This document shows, piece after piece, positions 34,286-43,201 of a stretch of 64,000 nt of DNA. Each line of letters begins with the position of its first letter. Positions within the stretch are counted from its first letter, which is position 1. The notes under the pieces were generated by a model. The model saw only the letters and a program-made list of their open reading frames with translations. It had not been told where the DNA came from and did no database searches. This DNA is from Pseudomonas sp. A-RE-19 (GTDB lineage Bacteria; Pseudomonadota; Gammaproteobacteria; Pseudomonadales; Pseudomonadaceae), in the NCBI RefSeq assembly GCF_019956555.1, contig NZ_JAHBDQ010000011.1, forward strand, positions 186,001 through 250,000, given 5' to 3'. Made by a program: the position numbers and the translations under genes.

Positions 34286-36187
34286 ATGCAGCGTTCCATT
34301 GCCACCGTTTCCTTGAGCGGTACCCTGCCGGAAAAACTCGAAGCCATCGCCGCCGCCGGTTTTGACGGTGTGGAGATTTTCGAAAACGATCTGCTCTACT
34401 ACGACGGCAGCCCGCGGGAAATCAAACAGATGTGCGCCGATCTCGGGATCGCCATCACGCTGTTTCAACCCTTTCGGGATTTCGAAGGTTGCCGCCGCGA
34501 CAGGCTGCCGCGCAATCTGGAGCGGGCCGAGCGCAAGTTCGATTTGATGCAGGAGCTGGGCACCGATCTGGTGCTGGTGTGCAGCAACGCCTTGGCCGAC
34601 TCCATCGGTGATGAGCAGATTCTGGTCGACGACTTGCGCCTGCTGGCCGAACGGGCCGGTGCTCGTGGTCTGCGGATCGGTTACGAAGCGCTGGCCTGGG
34701 GCCGGCATGTGAACACTTGGCAACAGGTGTGGAACATCGTTCGCCAGGCCGATCATCCGAACCTCGGCGTGTTGCTGGACAGTTTTCATACGCTGTCGCT
34801 CAAGGGCGACCCGAGCGCCATCGCCGAAATTCCCGGTGACAAGATCTTCTTCGTGCAAATGGCCGATGCGCCGATCCTGGCGATGGACGTGCTGGAGTGG
34901 AGCCGGCATTTCCGCTGCTTCCCGGGCCAGGGCGAATTCGACCTGCCGGGTTTTCTCGCGCCGATCATCAAGAGTGGCTACACCGGGCCGCTGTCGCTGG
35001 AGATCTTCAACGACGGCTTCCGCGCCGCACCGCCACGGGCTAACGCCGCCGACGGTTTGCGTTCGTTGCTGTATCTGGAAGAGAAAACCCGTCAGCGTCT
35101 GGAGCAGGAAGCTACGCCGGCGGCCAATCGCGACATTCTGTTCGATACCCCGAGCGCCAGCGAATACAACGGCATCGAGTTTCTTGAATTCGCAGTGGAC
35201 GAAAGCCTCGGCGCCAAGCTGTCCCATTGGCTGGAGCGCCTGGGGTTCGTCAAGGTCGGGCAACACCGCTCCAAGAGCGTCAGCCTGTTGCGTCAGGGCG
35301 ATATCAACCTGATCCTCAACTCCGAGCCTTACTCCTTCGCCCACAGTTTTTTTGAGGCTCACGGCCCGTCGCTGTGCGCCACCGCCGTGCGGGTCAAGGA
35401 CAGCGCCAGTGCGCTGGCCCGCGCGGTTGCGTACAAGGGCCAGCCCTATCGCGGACTCGTTGGCCCCAATGAACTTGAACTGGCAGCGGTGCGTGCGCCG
35501 GATGGCAGCCTGATTTACCTGGTGGACCAGGACGCCGACGTCTATGGCACCGACTTCAATCTGCAATCGACGGCCATGGCCAGCGGTGGCCTCAAACGCA
35601 TCGACCACATGGCAATGGCGCTGCCTGCCGACAGCCTCGACAGTTGGGTGCTGTTCTATAAGAGCCTGCTGGATTTCGAAGCCGACGATGAAGTGGTGTT
35701 GCCCGACCCGTATGGTTTGGTGAAGAGCCGTGCGTTGCGCAGCCGTTGCAGTTCGATCCGCTTGCCGCTGAACATCTCCGAGAACCGCAACACTGCCATC
35801 TCACACGCGCTGTCGAGTTATCGCGGTTCCGGCGTGCATCACATCGCGTTCGATTGCGACGACATCTTTGCCGAAGTCAGCCGCGCCAAGGCCGCTGGCG
35901 TGCCGCTGCTGGACATCCCGCTCAACTATTACGATGACCTCGCCGCACGGTTTGATTTCGATGATGAGTTCCTCAGTGAACTGGCCTATTTCAACGTGCT
36001 CTATGACCGCGATGCCCAGGGCGGTGAGCTGTTTCATGTGTACACCGAGCCGTTCGAAGGGCGGTTCTTCTTTGAAATCATCCAGCGCAAAAATGGCTAC
36101 GCGGGTTACGGCGCGGCCAACGTGGCCGTGCGACTGGCGGCCATGGCCAAATCGCGAAGTGGTGGCGTACGTCAGGCAAAGTTGTAG
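34286..36187 (+). CDS. quiC: 3-dehydroshikimate dehydratase, QuiC type (TIM barrel fused to HPPD-like domain)
   Basis: 633 residues. The N-terminal xylose-isomerase-like TIM barrel (about 1-280: SIATVSLSGTLPEKLEAIAAAG, FDGVEIFENDLLYYDGSP, then LGVLLDSFHTLSLKGDPSAI and GPLSLEIFND with metal-binding Asp/His/Glu) converts 3-dehydroshikimate to protocatechuate. The C-terminal half (about 290-620) is a 4-hydroxyphenylpyruvate-dioxygenase-like VOC domain with RIDHMAMAL, GVHHIAFDCDDI and GRFFFEIIQRKNGYAGYG, whose own activity is unclear. This fusion is known from Pseudomonas QuiC1. ATG at 34286 with GGGAG 8 bp upstream. Followed by a TetR gene after 103 bp. Confidence 0.93.
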   Translation: MQRSIATVSLSGTLPEKLEAIAAAGFDGVEIFENDLLYYDGSPREIKQMCADLGIAITLFQPFRDFEGCRRDRLPRNLERAERKFDLMQELGTDLVLVCSNALADSIGDEQILVDDLRLLAERAGARGLRIGYEALAWGRHVNTWQQVWNIVRQADHPNLGVLLDSFHTLSLKGDPSAIAEIPGDKIFFVQMADAPILAMDVLEWSRHFRCFPGQGEFDLPGFLAPIIKSGYTGPLSLEIFNDGFRAAPPRANAADGLRSLLYLEEKTRQRLEQEATPAANRDILFDTPSASEYNGIEFLEFAVDESLGAKLSHWLERLGFVKVGQHRSKSVSLLRQGDINLILNSEPYSFAHSFFEAHGPSLCATAVRVKDSASALARAVAYKGQPYRGLVGPNELELAAVRAPDGSLIYLVDQDADVYGTDFNLQSTAMASGGLKRIDHMAMALPADSLDSWVLFYKSLLDFEADDEVVLPDPYGLVKSRALRSRCSSIRLPLNISENRNTAISHALSSYRGSGVHHIAFDCDDIFAEVSRAKAAGVPLLDIPLNYYDDLAARFDFDDEFLSELAYFNVLYDRDAQGGELFHVYTEPFEGRFFFEIIQRKNGYAGYGAANVAVRLAAMAKSRSGGVRQAKL

Positions 36188-36290
36188 GAAAATCGTAAAC
36201 ACGGGCACAAAACCGCTGCATCGTGGCTTCCTTCACTGTGCGCGGCAGCCCATAATCGCCTGCTTGTGCAGTGATGGCCGTGAGCCCGCA

Positions 36291-36968
36291 ATGACAATAA
36301 TTCCAGAACTATCCGCAGCGCCCGACAAGCCAATTGCCGAGCCTCGCAAGAGTCGCAAGAACAACCCGGAAAAGACCCGCGAGAACATCCTTCAAGAGGC
36401 TATTGTCGAATTCGTCCAGCAGGGGCTTTCCGGTGCGCGCGTGGATGCGATCGCCGAGCGCATCCACACCTCCAAACGCATGATCTATTACTACTTCGGC
36501 AGTAAGGAGCAGCTCTACGTGGAGGTGCTGGAGAAACTCTACGGGGATATCCGCAGCACCGAAAACCGTCTGCACCTGGTCGAACTGGCGCCGGTGGAAG
36601 CGATTCGGCGATTGGTCGAATTCACCTTTGATCACCATGATCGCAATGTCGATTTCGTGCGTATCGTCAGCATCGAGAACATTCACAATGCCGAGTATGT
36701 GAAGCGCTCCGATGCGATCAAGGCGATGAACAACACCATCCTCGATTCACTGGGCGAGATTTTGCGTCGTGGCTCTGAAGAAGGTGTATTCCGCACCGAC
36801 CTCGATCCATTGGATGTGCACCTGTTGATCAGCTCGTTTTGCTTCTATCGTGTGTCGAACCGTCATACCTTCGGTGAGATCTTTCAGATCGACCTGCCGG
36901 ATGAAAACATCAAGCAGCGTCATCGGGAGATGATCTGCGAGTCGGTTTTGCGATACCTGCAGGCTTGA
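36291..36968 (+). CDS. TetR family transcriptional regulator
   Basis: 225 residues. After a basic N-terminal tail (PRKSRKNNPEKTREN) the HTH reads ILQEAIVEFVQQGLSGARVDAIAERIHTSKRMIYYYFGSKEQLYVEVL; the rest is the all-helical ligand domain (about 85-225) with VDFVRIVSIENIHNAEYV. It follows quiC on the same strand with a 103-bp gap. Given two matching palindromes in front of quiC and aroQ, it probably represses the quinate/shikimate genes and responds to a pathway intermediate. ATG at 36291; no strong ribosome site is visible. Confidence 0.88.
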   Translation: MTIIPELSAAPDKPIAEPRKSRKNNPEKTRENILQEAIVEFVQQGLSGARVDAIAERIHTSKRMIYYYFGSKEQLYVEVLEKLYGDIRSTENRLHLVELAPVEAIRRLVEFTFDHHDRNVDFVRIVSIENIHNAEYVKRSDAIKAMNNTILDSLGEILRRGSEEGVFRTDLDPLDVHLLISSFCFYRVSNRHTFGEIFQIDLPDENIKQRHREMICESVLRYLQA

Positions 36969-36981
36969 TTTGTAGGTCCCT

Positions 36982-37070
36982 TAAAAGATCGCAGCCTGCG
37001 GGCAGCGCCTACAGGATCGGTTAAACGCCGATTACCGTGTAGGCGCTGCCGAAGGCTGCGATCTTTTGAT
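36982..37070. repeat. REP pair (GATCGCAGCCTTCGGCAGC family)
   Basis: AAAAGATCGCAGCCTGCGGGCAGCGCCTACA and the inverted TGTAGGCGCTGCCGAAGGCTGCGATCTTTT flank about 28 bp, between the convergent TetR and aroE genes. Confidence 0.9.
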
Positions 37071-37072
37071 CT

Positions 37073-37927
37073 TCAACCATTCATGCTCTGAAAATGCGCC
37101 AGCATCCGCTGGGCATCCGGCACCACGCCGCTGAACAGTTCAAACGCCTTCACCGCCTGAAATACCGCCATGTTGCCGCCATCCAGGGTTCGGCAACCCA
37201 GCGCGCGGGCGTTGCGCAGCAGTTCGGTTTCCAGCGGGAAGTAAACGATCTCCGCCACCCACAACTGCGGGCGAAGCAACTCCACCGGCACGGGTGTGCC
37301 CGGCAGTTTTTTCATGCCCATTGGCGTGGTATTCACCAAGCCGTCAGCCTGCCCCAGCGTGCCTGGCAAGTCATGACCGGCCACGGCGCGACCAAAACCA
37401 AAATGCTGATTGAGGTTGTTCGCCAGCGACTGAGCGCGACTTTGATCCACGTCGAAAATGCTCAGCAGTTGTACGCCTTCGCTCAATAGCGCGTGGGCCA
37501 CCGCCGCGCCTGCGCCACCGGCGCCCATTTGCACCACCCGCTCACGGGCAACGTCCTTCAGACCACGGCGAAAACCTTCGGCAAAACCCAGGCAATCGGT
37601 GTTGTGGCCGATGCGTTTGCCGTCCTTCAGCACCACCGTGTTCACCGCGCCAATACCGCGGGCCTCCGGCGACAGTTCGTCAAGCAACGGGATGATCGTC
37701 TGCTTGCACGGGAAGGTGATATTCAGCCCGGTGAAGTTCATCCGTTCAGCGGCCATCAGCAGGTCGGGCAGGGCGCCGCTGTCGAGTTTCAATTGATCCA
37801 GATCGATCAACCGATACAGGTAACGCAACCCCTGCGCATCGCCTTCGTGCTCGTGCAACGCGGGGGTGCGGGAAGCCTGAATGCCGGCGCCGATCAGCCC
37901 GGCCAGTACCACGGTGTTCTGTGTCAT
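37073..37927 (-). CDS. shikimate/quinate 5-dehydrogenase (QsuD-like catabolic paralogue of AroE)
   Basis: 284 residues. Substrate domain: LAGLIGAGIQASRTPALHEHEG (Ser/Thr binding the acid), FTGLNITFPCKQTIIPLLDELS (catalytic Lys), GAVNTVVL and GHNTDCLGFAEGFRRGL (catalytic Asp). Nucleotide domain: VVQMGAGGAGAAVAHALL, then IFDVDQSRA, where an Asp follows strand 2 as in NAD-preferring enzymes. The SRTPALHEHEGDAQG segment resembles the quinate/shikimate dehydrogenase QsuD of Corynebacterium more than biosynthetic AroE. Five bp after aroQ, and with it a plausible two-gene operon converting quinate to dehydroquinate and on. Confidence 0.88.
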   Translation of the reverse strand: MTQNTVVLAGLIGAGIQASRTPALHEHEGDAQGLRYLYRLIDLDQLKLDSGALPDLLMAAERMNFTGLNITFPCKQTIIPLLDELSPEARGIGAVNTVVLKDGKRIGHNTDCLGFAEGFRRGLKDVARERVVQMGAGGAGAAVAHALLSEGVQLLSIFDVDQSRAQSLANNLNQHFGFGRAVAGHDLPGTLGQADGLVNTTPMGMKKLPGTPVPVELLRPQLWVAEIVYFPLETELLRNARALGCRTLDGGNMAVFQAVKAFELFSGVVPDAQRMLAHFQSMNG

Positions 37928-37932
37928 GACGC

Positions 37933-38373
37933 TTAACCTTTCAAACGTTGGCTGAAATGCTCCAGCGCCAAACGATAGCCGTGGCTGCCGAAACCGCACA
38001 TGACCGCCGTGGCGATGGCCGAAACAAAGGAGTGATGCCGGAAAGGTTCGCGGGCATGGACGTTGGATAAATGCACTTCGATCACCGGCAGTTCGCTGGC
38101 GACCAGGGCATCGCGGATGGCGACCGAGGTGTGAGTCCAGGCGGCCGGGTTGATGACGATCCCGGCGCAACGGCCACGGGCGGCATGAATCCAGTCGAGC
38201 AGTTCGCCTTCATGGTTGGTCTGGCGAAACTCAACTGTCAGGCCGAACTCTTCGGCAGCGCGACCGCACAGCGCTGAAATGTCCGCCAGGGTTTCATGGC
38301 CATAAGTCGCCGGTTCACGGGTGCCGAGCAGGTTCAGGTTCGGGCCGTTGAGCACCAGAACGATAGGGGGCAT
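37933..38373 (-). CDS. aroQ: type II 3-dehydroquinate dehydratase
   Basis: 146 residues, full length for the dodecameric type II enzyme interconverting 3-dehydroquinate and 3-dehydroshikimate. Motifs: [21 protein letters not shown] (catalytic Tyr and Arg in the lid), [34 protein letters not shown], and [20 protein letters not shown] with the catalytic His. Placed beside a dehydrogenase and quiC it should serve catabolism here. Start at 38373 chosen for [12 protein letters not shown]; five more codons are open. Confidence 0.95.
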   Translation of the reverse strand: MPPIVLVLNGPNLNLLGTREPATYGHETLADISALCGRAAEEFGLTVEFRQTNHEGELLDWIHAARGRCAGIVINPAAWTHTSVAIRDALVASELPVIEVHLSNVHAREPFRHHSFVSAIATAVMCGFGSHGYRLALEHFSQRLKG

Positions 38374-38436
38374 CGGGTCTCTCCACATATTATTTTTGGC
38401 ATTGGCCGAGGGTTTCAGCCTGTGGGGAGAAATTGT

Positions 38437-38450
38437 ACTAACTGGTTAAT
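38437..38450. promoter_or_regulatory. candidate operator ACTAACTGGTTAAT upstream of aroQ
   Basis: Eleven of 14 positions match the palindrome in front of quiC (34154). It lies about 65 bp upstream of the aroQ start, a sensible place for repression. See the quiC site. Confidence 0.45.
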
Positions 38451-38525
38451 AAGGTCAATTGAAGAGGGTGTCAGGCGTGGATTATTTGTGCGGTGATCGG
38501 ACAGGCTCCTACAGGTGCGATCTAT

Positions 38526-39437
38526 TCAGCGGGGCAGATGCTCAACCAGAAAGTCGATAAATGCCCTTAGCCGCAATGGCACATGACGGCTTTGCGGATA
38601 CAGCAGAGTGAAAGGGCGGGAGCGTCCGCCATAGGGCTTGAGCACTTCCACCAGCGAACCGTCCGCCAGTTCGTTTTCGACGATAAAGCGATAGGTTTGA
38701 AACAAACCGGCGCCGTTTTTTGCCAGCGTCACGCCGCCCAATACGTCATCGGAACAGCAGTAGTTGCCCTCGGCCAGGATCTCCAGTGGCACGCCGTTGT
38801 CGTTGAACAGCCAGGCAATCCGCCGTCCACTGCTGGGCAGTTCGTACTGAATGCATTCGTGGTGCGCCAAGTCGTTCAGGGTCTGTGGGATACCGGCATG
38901 CTTCAGGTAGTCGGGACTGGCAATCATCACCAGCGCGGCGTCCTCCAACGGCCTGGCAATCAGTCCGGAATCCGGAATGGCCCGCACGCGGATCGCCATG
39001 TCATAGCCTTCGCCGACGAAATCAATGTTGCGATTGCTGATATGCGCCTCGACTTTCACGGCGGGGAAGCGCGCCCGAAACGCGGGCAGCAAGGGCAGGA
39101 TTCGATGATGGGCATAGGTCGTGGGGATGCTGATGCGCAAAGTGCCGGAAGGTTCTTGCTGCTGACCCATGACTTCGCGCTGGGCCTCGACCAGCTGCGC
39201 GAGGGCCTGGCGACACTCCTCGTAATACCGTCGGCCGCTGTCCGTCAGCTTGACGCTGCGGGTGGTGCGCGCGAACAAACGCACGCCCAGGCGTTCTTCC
39301 ATGCGCGATACAGAGCGGCTGACGGCGGCCGGGGTTACGCCCGCCACCAGAGCCGCGGCAGTAAAACTGCCAGCATCGGCGGCCAGGCAGAACAGTTCGA
39401 TGCTGCCTAATTGAAGATCGTCAAAATGCCGCTGCAT
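38526..39437 (-). CDS. LysR family transcriptional regulator
   Basis: 303 residues. HTH: SIELFCLAADAGSFTAAALVAGVTPAAVSRSVSRMEERLGVRLFARTTRSVKLTD (about 12-65), followed by the two-lobe co-inducer domain with SGTLRISIPTTYAHHRILPLLPAF and NRNIDFVGEGYDMAIRV, typical of the CrgA/DmlR-like branch. It is read away from the aroQ end; whether it belongs to the quinate module is uncertain. The 262-bp gap to the next gene on the right holds only its promoter and the leader of the DUF4160 gene. Confidence 0.9.
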   Translation of the reverse strand: MQRHFDDLQLGSIELFCLAADAGSFTAAALVAGVTPAAVSRSVSRMEERLGVRLFARTTRSVKLTDSGRRYYEECRQALAQLVEAQREVMGQQQEPSGTLRISIPTTYAHHRILPLLPAFRARFPAVKVEAHISNRNIDFVGEGYDMAIRVRAIPDSGLIARPLEDAALVMIASPDYLKHAGIPQTLNDLAHHECIQYELPSSGRRIAWLFNDNGVPLEILAEGNYCCSDDVLGGVTLAKNGAGLFQTYRFIVENELADGSLVEVLKPYGGRSRPFTLLYPQSRHVPLRLRAFIDFLVEHLPR

Positions 39438-39682
39438 GATTGATTACACCGGGAATCAAATGAAGTGTCTGAGTCTGTATTTATCAAATTAGAGCGCATA
39501 AATACAGGGCCGGGTTCAGCACCGGCCAATGTTGGTAATGAAAGGATTGCTTACTCTTTTTTGCCTTGATCGGCAGAGCCCTATCGACCTGGAACGCTAG
39601 GCTCAAACGTGGCCGGTTGATCAAGCGATCAGTGCCAGTTATCGGATTCTTCAAGGAATGGCGAATCCTCGAACTCAATAAC

Positions 39683-39698
39683 CTAACGGATGGGTTAG
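39683..39698. promoter_or_regulatory. inverted repeat CTAAC-N6-GTTAG over the ribosome site of the DUF4160 gene
   Basis: The two half-sites enclose GGATGG, the probable Shine-Dalgarno sequence, directly before the ATG at 39700. It could be an operator or a hairpin presenting the ribosome site. Confidence 0.35.
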
Positions 39699-39699
39699 C

Positions 39700-40128
39700 A
39701 TGAATGTATGCCGCTACAAAGGGTTTTCGCTGGTGGTCATGTTGCGTGATGAGCATTGCCCGCCACACGTCCACGTCGATGCAGGCAAATGGAGTGCACG
39801 CTTCACGTTCAGCTTCTGGCACAACGGCGTCGAGCTGTGGGATGTCGTCCCTCATTCGCATCGACCTCCTCTGGCTGTGCTTGAGGGATTGCGTCAGGCG
39901 CTCAGGTAACCTGCCCATTTACGGCGAGCCCGTGACATCTGGTGGAGCAAATTGCAGACGGCCTGCCTCGACAATCAGTTATGGGATTGGCAGGGCAATG
40001 AAGTGGTTGTGATGAAGAGGATTGCCAGCACGACTTACATGATCGGTTCGGCTCGCTATGAACCTGAGAGTAACAAGACCCTGCTGAGCCTGATGGGAGC
40101 ACCAGAAGGCGTGGAGATCGAATTATGA
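39700..40128 (+). pseudogene. DUF4160-like gene with in-frame stop (TAA at 39907-39909)
   Basis: The frame opens MNVCRYKGFSLVVMLRDEHC, followed by PPHVHVDAGKWSARFTFSFW, which has the DUF4160 hallmark D-E-H-x-P-P-H-V-H-V. After 69 codons (LEGLRQALR) it meets TAA, but the same frame then runs open for 72 more codons, RARDIWWSKLQTACLDNQLW through MGAPEGVEIEL, ending at a TGA that overlaps the next ATG. One C-to-T change (CAA Gln to TAA) explains this. So the gene is probably a recent nonsense allele, unless the stop is read through or the short form works alone. Coupled to a DUF2442 gene. Confidence 0.7.
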
Positions 40129-40571
40129 AAACGATAAGCGCAAAAATGCAGGTCGATCACCCCGTGACCGAAGGCGCTCTGGACGAAGCGATCGAGCGTG
40201 GTGATGCGCGCCGTCGTGCCGGATTGAATGCGACGACGGTGATCTTTCTTGATCCATGTCTCGCCGTCGGTTTTGAGGATGGCAGCGGTGTGTTGTTGCC
40301 GGTGAAAAACTATCCGGAGTTCGATGGTTTTGAGACCGAGGATTTCGCCGGGCTGAAAGTCGGTTTCGCCGGCGCCGCGCTTTGTCATGAAGACAAGGAT
40401 CTGCAGGTGTCCATCGCCGGTCTGATTTCGGCGAGCAAACCGCTGATGGATATGGCTGCCTCGTTGATCGCATCGCGCAATGGTCGTCAGAGCAGTGCGG
40501 CGAAGGCCGAGGCTGCGCGGGCCAATGGCAAGAAGGGGGGGCGCCCGCGCAAGGCCGATGCGGCGCTTTGA
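40125..40571 (+). CDS. DUF2442 domain protein with AT-hook-like tail
   Basis: 148 residues. The DUF2442 core is about 8-100 (TTVIFLDPCLAVGFEDGSGVLLPVKNYPEF), followed by helices and a basic tail AKAEAARANGKKGGRPRK; the GGRPRK end looks like a DNA-binding AT-hook. The ATG overlaps the stop of the DUF4160 frame (ATGA). DUF4160-DUF2442 neighbours are common in bacteria and have been suggested to be toxin-antitoxin-like pairs; function is unproven. With the DUF4160 gene broken, translation may depend on re-initiation after a long gap. Confidence 0.75.
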   Translation: MKTISAKMQVDHPVTEGALDEAIERGDARRRAGLNATTVIFLDPCLAVGFEDGSGVLLPVKNYPEFDGFETEDFAGLKVGFAGAALCHEDKDLQVSIAGLISASKPLMDMAASLIASRNGRQSSAAKAEAARANGKKGGRPRKADAAL

Positions 40572-40577
40572 TCGCCC

Positions 40578-40603
40578 ACAAAAAAGCCGTCCAGTGGACG
40601 GCT
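40578..40603 (-). terminator. rho-independent terminator after trmA (possibly bidirectional)
   Basis: AGCCGTCC and GGACGGCT form an 8-bp stem with a 3-nt loop. Read on the minus strand it is followed by TTTTTT, right after the trmA stop. On the plus strand it would follow the DUF2442 gene but has only a weak T-tract. Confidence 0.8.
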
Positions 40604-40625
40604 GATTTGTAGGTGGAGGCTGCAA

Positions 40626-41705
40626 TCAACGACGGGTCAACAACACTCCGGATTCCATGTGATGGGTCCACGGAAACTGGTCGAACATCGCGCATTGGGT
40701 AATGCGGTGGGTGTCGTGCAGTTGGGCGATGTTGGCGGCCAGGGTTTCCGGGTTGCAGGAAATGTAGAGGATGTTGTCGAAGCGTCGGGTCAGTTCGCAA
40801 GTGTCCGGGTCCATGCCGGCGCGGGGCGGGTCGACGAACACGCTACCGAATTCGTAGCTCTTGAGGTCGATGCCGTGCAGGCGGCGGAACGGGCGAACTT
40901 CGTTCAGGGCTTCGGTCAGTTCTTCGGCAGACAAACGCACCAGCGTGACGTTATCCACCGCGTTTTCACTCAGGTTGCTGAGCGCGGCGTTGACCGAGGT
41001 CTTGCTGATTTCGGTGGCCAGCACTTTGCGTACACGGGTAGCGAGAGGCAGGGTGAAGTTGCCGTTACCGCAATACAGCTCCAGCAAATCGTCGGAACGA
41101 TCACCGAGGGCGTCGTAAGCCCAGTTCAGCATCTTCTGGTTCACGGTGCCGTTGGGTTGGGTGAACGCGCCTTCCGGCTGGCGATAGCTGAAGGTACGGC
41201 CGCCGACGTCAAGTTTCTCGACCACGTAATCGTGACCGATCACTTCGCGTTTGCCCTTCGAGCGACCGATGATGCTGACATTCAGCTCGGCTGCCAGTTT
41301 CGACGCCGCCGCGTGCCAGTGTTCGTCCAGCGGGCGGTGATAGCACAGGGTGATCATCGCATCGCCGGCCAGGGTGGTCAGGAACTCCACTTGGAACAGC
41401 TTGTGGCTCAGGGCGGCACTGGCTTTCCATGCTGCCTTGAGCTGCGGCATCAACTGGTTGATGCGCAGGCTGGCGATCGGGAACTCTTCGATCAGGATCG
41501 GCGTGCGTTTGTCTTCCTGGGAAAACATCGCGTAGTGGCGCTCGCCGGCTTCGCGCCACAGGCGGAATTCGGCACGCAGGCGGAAGTTTTTCAGCGGCGA
41601 ATCGAACACCGCAGGTTCGGGCGCACCGAACGGGGCCAGCAGGTCACGCAGGCGCGTGACCTTTTCTTCGAGCTGAACGGCGTAAGCCTGGGAATCGAAA
41701 GTCAT
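40626..41705 (-). CDS. trmA: tRNA (uracil-54-C5)-methyltransferase
   Basis: 359 residues (E. coli TrmA 366), the SAM enzyme that makes ribothymidine 54 in tRNA. Motifs: [21 protein letters not shown] in the N-terminal domain, [20 protein letters not shown], the SAM loop [27 protein letters not shown], and [14 protein letters not shown] with the catalytic Cys and downstream Glu region GVLLTRR. The ATG overlaps the stop of the purine permease (ATGA), so the two are translationally coupled. A terminator follows. Confidence 0.95.
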   Translation of the reverse strand: MTFDSQAYAVQLEEKVTRLRDLLAPFGAPEPAVFDSPLKNFRLRAEFRLWREAGERHYAMFSQEDKRTPILIEEFPIASLRINQLMPQLKAAWKASAALSHKLFQVEFLTTLAGDAMITLCYHRPLDEHWHAAASKLAAELNVSIIGRSKGKREVIGHDYVVEKLDVGGRTFSYRQPEGAFTQPNGTVNQKMLNWAYDALGDRSDDLLELYCGNGNFTLPLATRVRKVLATEISKTSVNAALSNLSENAVDNVTLVRLSAEELTEALNEVRPFRRLHGIDLKSYEFGSVFVDPPRAGMDPDTCELTRRFDNILYISCNPETLAANIAQLHDTHRITQCAMFDQFPWTHHMESGVLLTRR

Positions 41706-42997
41706 GCGTTGAACCAACCCAACTTGATCACGAACAGAATCGACAGAATCACCAGCGCCGAATTCAATTCACGGCCGCGACCGGACAACAACTTGATGCC
41801 AGTCCAGGAGATGAAACCGAAGGCGATGCCATTGGCGATGGAATAAGTGAACGGCATGGCCAGGGCAGTGACCACGACCGGTGCGGCGACGGTGATGTCG
41901 TCCCAGTCTATTTCGGCCAGGCCGGAAGTCATCAGTACGGCGACGAACAGCAATGCAGGCGCGGTGGCGAAGGGTGGAACGCTGGCCGCCAATGGCGAGA
42001 AGAACAGCGCCAGCAGGAACAGAATCGCCACCACAACGGCGGTCAGGCCGGTGCGGCCACCGGCGCTCACGCCGGCCGCGGATTCGATGTAGCTGGTGGT
42101 GGTCGAGGTGCCCAGCAAGGAACCGGCCATGGCCGCAGTGCTGTCGGCGATCAGGGCGCGGCCCATTTTCGGCATGTGGCCGTCCTTGCCCATCAGGCCG
42201 GCGCGCTTGGCGACGCCGATCAGGGTGCCGGAGTTGTCGAACAGGTCGACGAACAGGAACGCGAAGATCACGCTGACCAGACCGATGTCCAGTGCGCCTT
42301 TGATGTCCAGTTGCAGAAAGGTCGGGGCCAGGGACGGTGGCATCGACATCACGCCACCGAACGGGCTGAAGCCCAACAGGATGGAGACGATGGTCACCGA
42401 CAGAATGCCGATCAGCACGGCTCCACGGACTTTCAGGGCCTCCAGGGCGACGATCAGGGCAAAGCCCAGGGTCGCGAGAATCGGTGCCGGTTGCTTCAGG
42501 TCGCCGAGGCCGACCATGGTCGCCGGGTTGCTGACCACGATGCCGGCGTTGTGCAGGGCGATCAGTGCCAGGAACAGGCCGATACCGGCGGCAATCGCCG
42601 AACGTAGCGCCAGCGGGATGCTGTTGATGATCCATTCGCGGATGCGGAAGATCGACAGCAGGAAAAACATCACCGCCGAAATGAACACCGCGCCCAGCGC
42701 CACTTGCCAGGTGTGGCCCATGTGCAGGACCACGGTGTAAGTGAAGAAGGCGTTCAGCCCCATGCCCGGCGCGAGGGCGATCGGGTAGTTGGCGATCAGG
42801 CCCATCACCGTGGAACCGATGGCGGCAGCCAGACAGGTGGCGACGAACACCGCGCCCTTGTCCATGCCGGTCTCGCCGAGGATGCTCGGGTTGACGAACA
42901 GAATGTAGGCCATGGCCAAGAAGGTCGTGACGCCCGCCAGAATCTCGGTCCGCACGTTGGTGTTGTGTGCCTTGAGTTGAAACAGCCTTTCCAGCAT
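41702..42997 (-). CDS. NCS2 family purine permease (adenine/guanine/hypoxanthine type)
   Basis: 431 residues, about 12-14 hydrophobic segments. It begins [32 protein letters not shown], the AzgA/GhxP-type start, and contains [32 protein letters not shown] and [38 protein letters not shown], the AzgA signature. An inner-membrane H+/purine symporter. Its stop overlaps the trmA start. The 204 bp upstream (42998-43201) shows no purine riboswitch; I can place no promoter there. Confidence 0.92.
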   Translation of the reverse strand: MLERLFQLKAHNTNVRTEILAGVTTFLAMAYILFVNPSILGETGMDKGAVFVATCLAAAIGSTVMGLIANYPIALAPGMGLNAFFTYTVVLHMGHTWQVALGAVFISAVMFFLLSIFRIREWIINSIPLALRSAIAAGIGLFLALIALHNAGIVVSNPATMVGLGDLKQPAPILATLGFALIVALEALKVRGAVLIGILSVTIVSILLGFSPFGGVMSMPPSLAPTFLQLDIKGALDIGLVSVIFAFLFVDLFDNSGTLIGVAKRAGLMGKDGHMPKMGRALIADSTAAMAGSLLGTSTTTSYIESAAGVSAGGRTGLTAVVVAILFLLALFFSPLAASVPPFATAPALLFVAVLMTSGLAEIDWDDITVAAPVVVTALAMPFTYSIANGIAFGFISWTGIKLLSGRGRELNSALVILSILFVIKLGWFNA

Positions 42998-43201
42998 GTC
43001 TGCTCCCCGTGGCGCGCCCGGCGCCGTGAATGTATCGACCTCAACAGCAAAGCACAGGCCGCTGCAGGCGCCTGGGTATTTTCTGTGGGTCGGAAAAAGC
43101 CGCGCATCATACCAGCAGCGTGGGGCTATGGCTGCGATCGTCGTCGATGTTTTGCCTTACGGCCAAGTGAGCCATACTGCGCGCTGGTATTGGGGGTAGA
43201 T

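Noticed and set aside
42998..43201. Purine riboswitch in front of the purine permease gene
   Set aside because: No conserved loop-loop pair or purine-aptamer core can be found.
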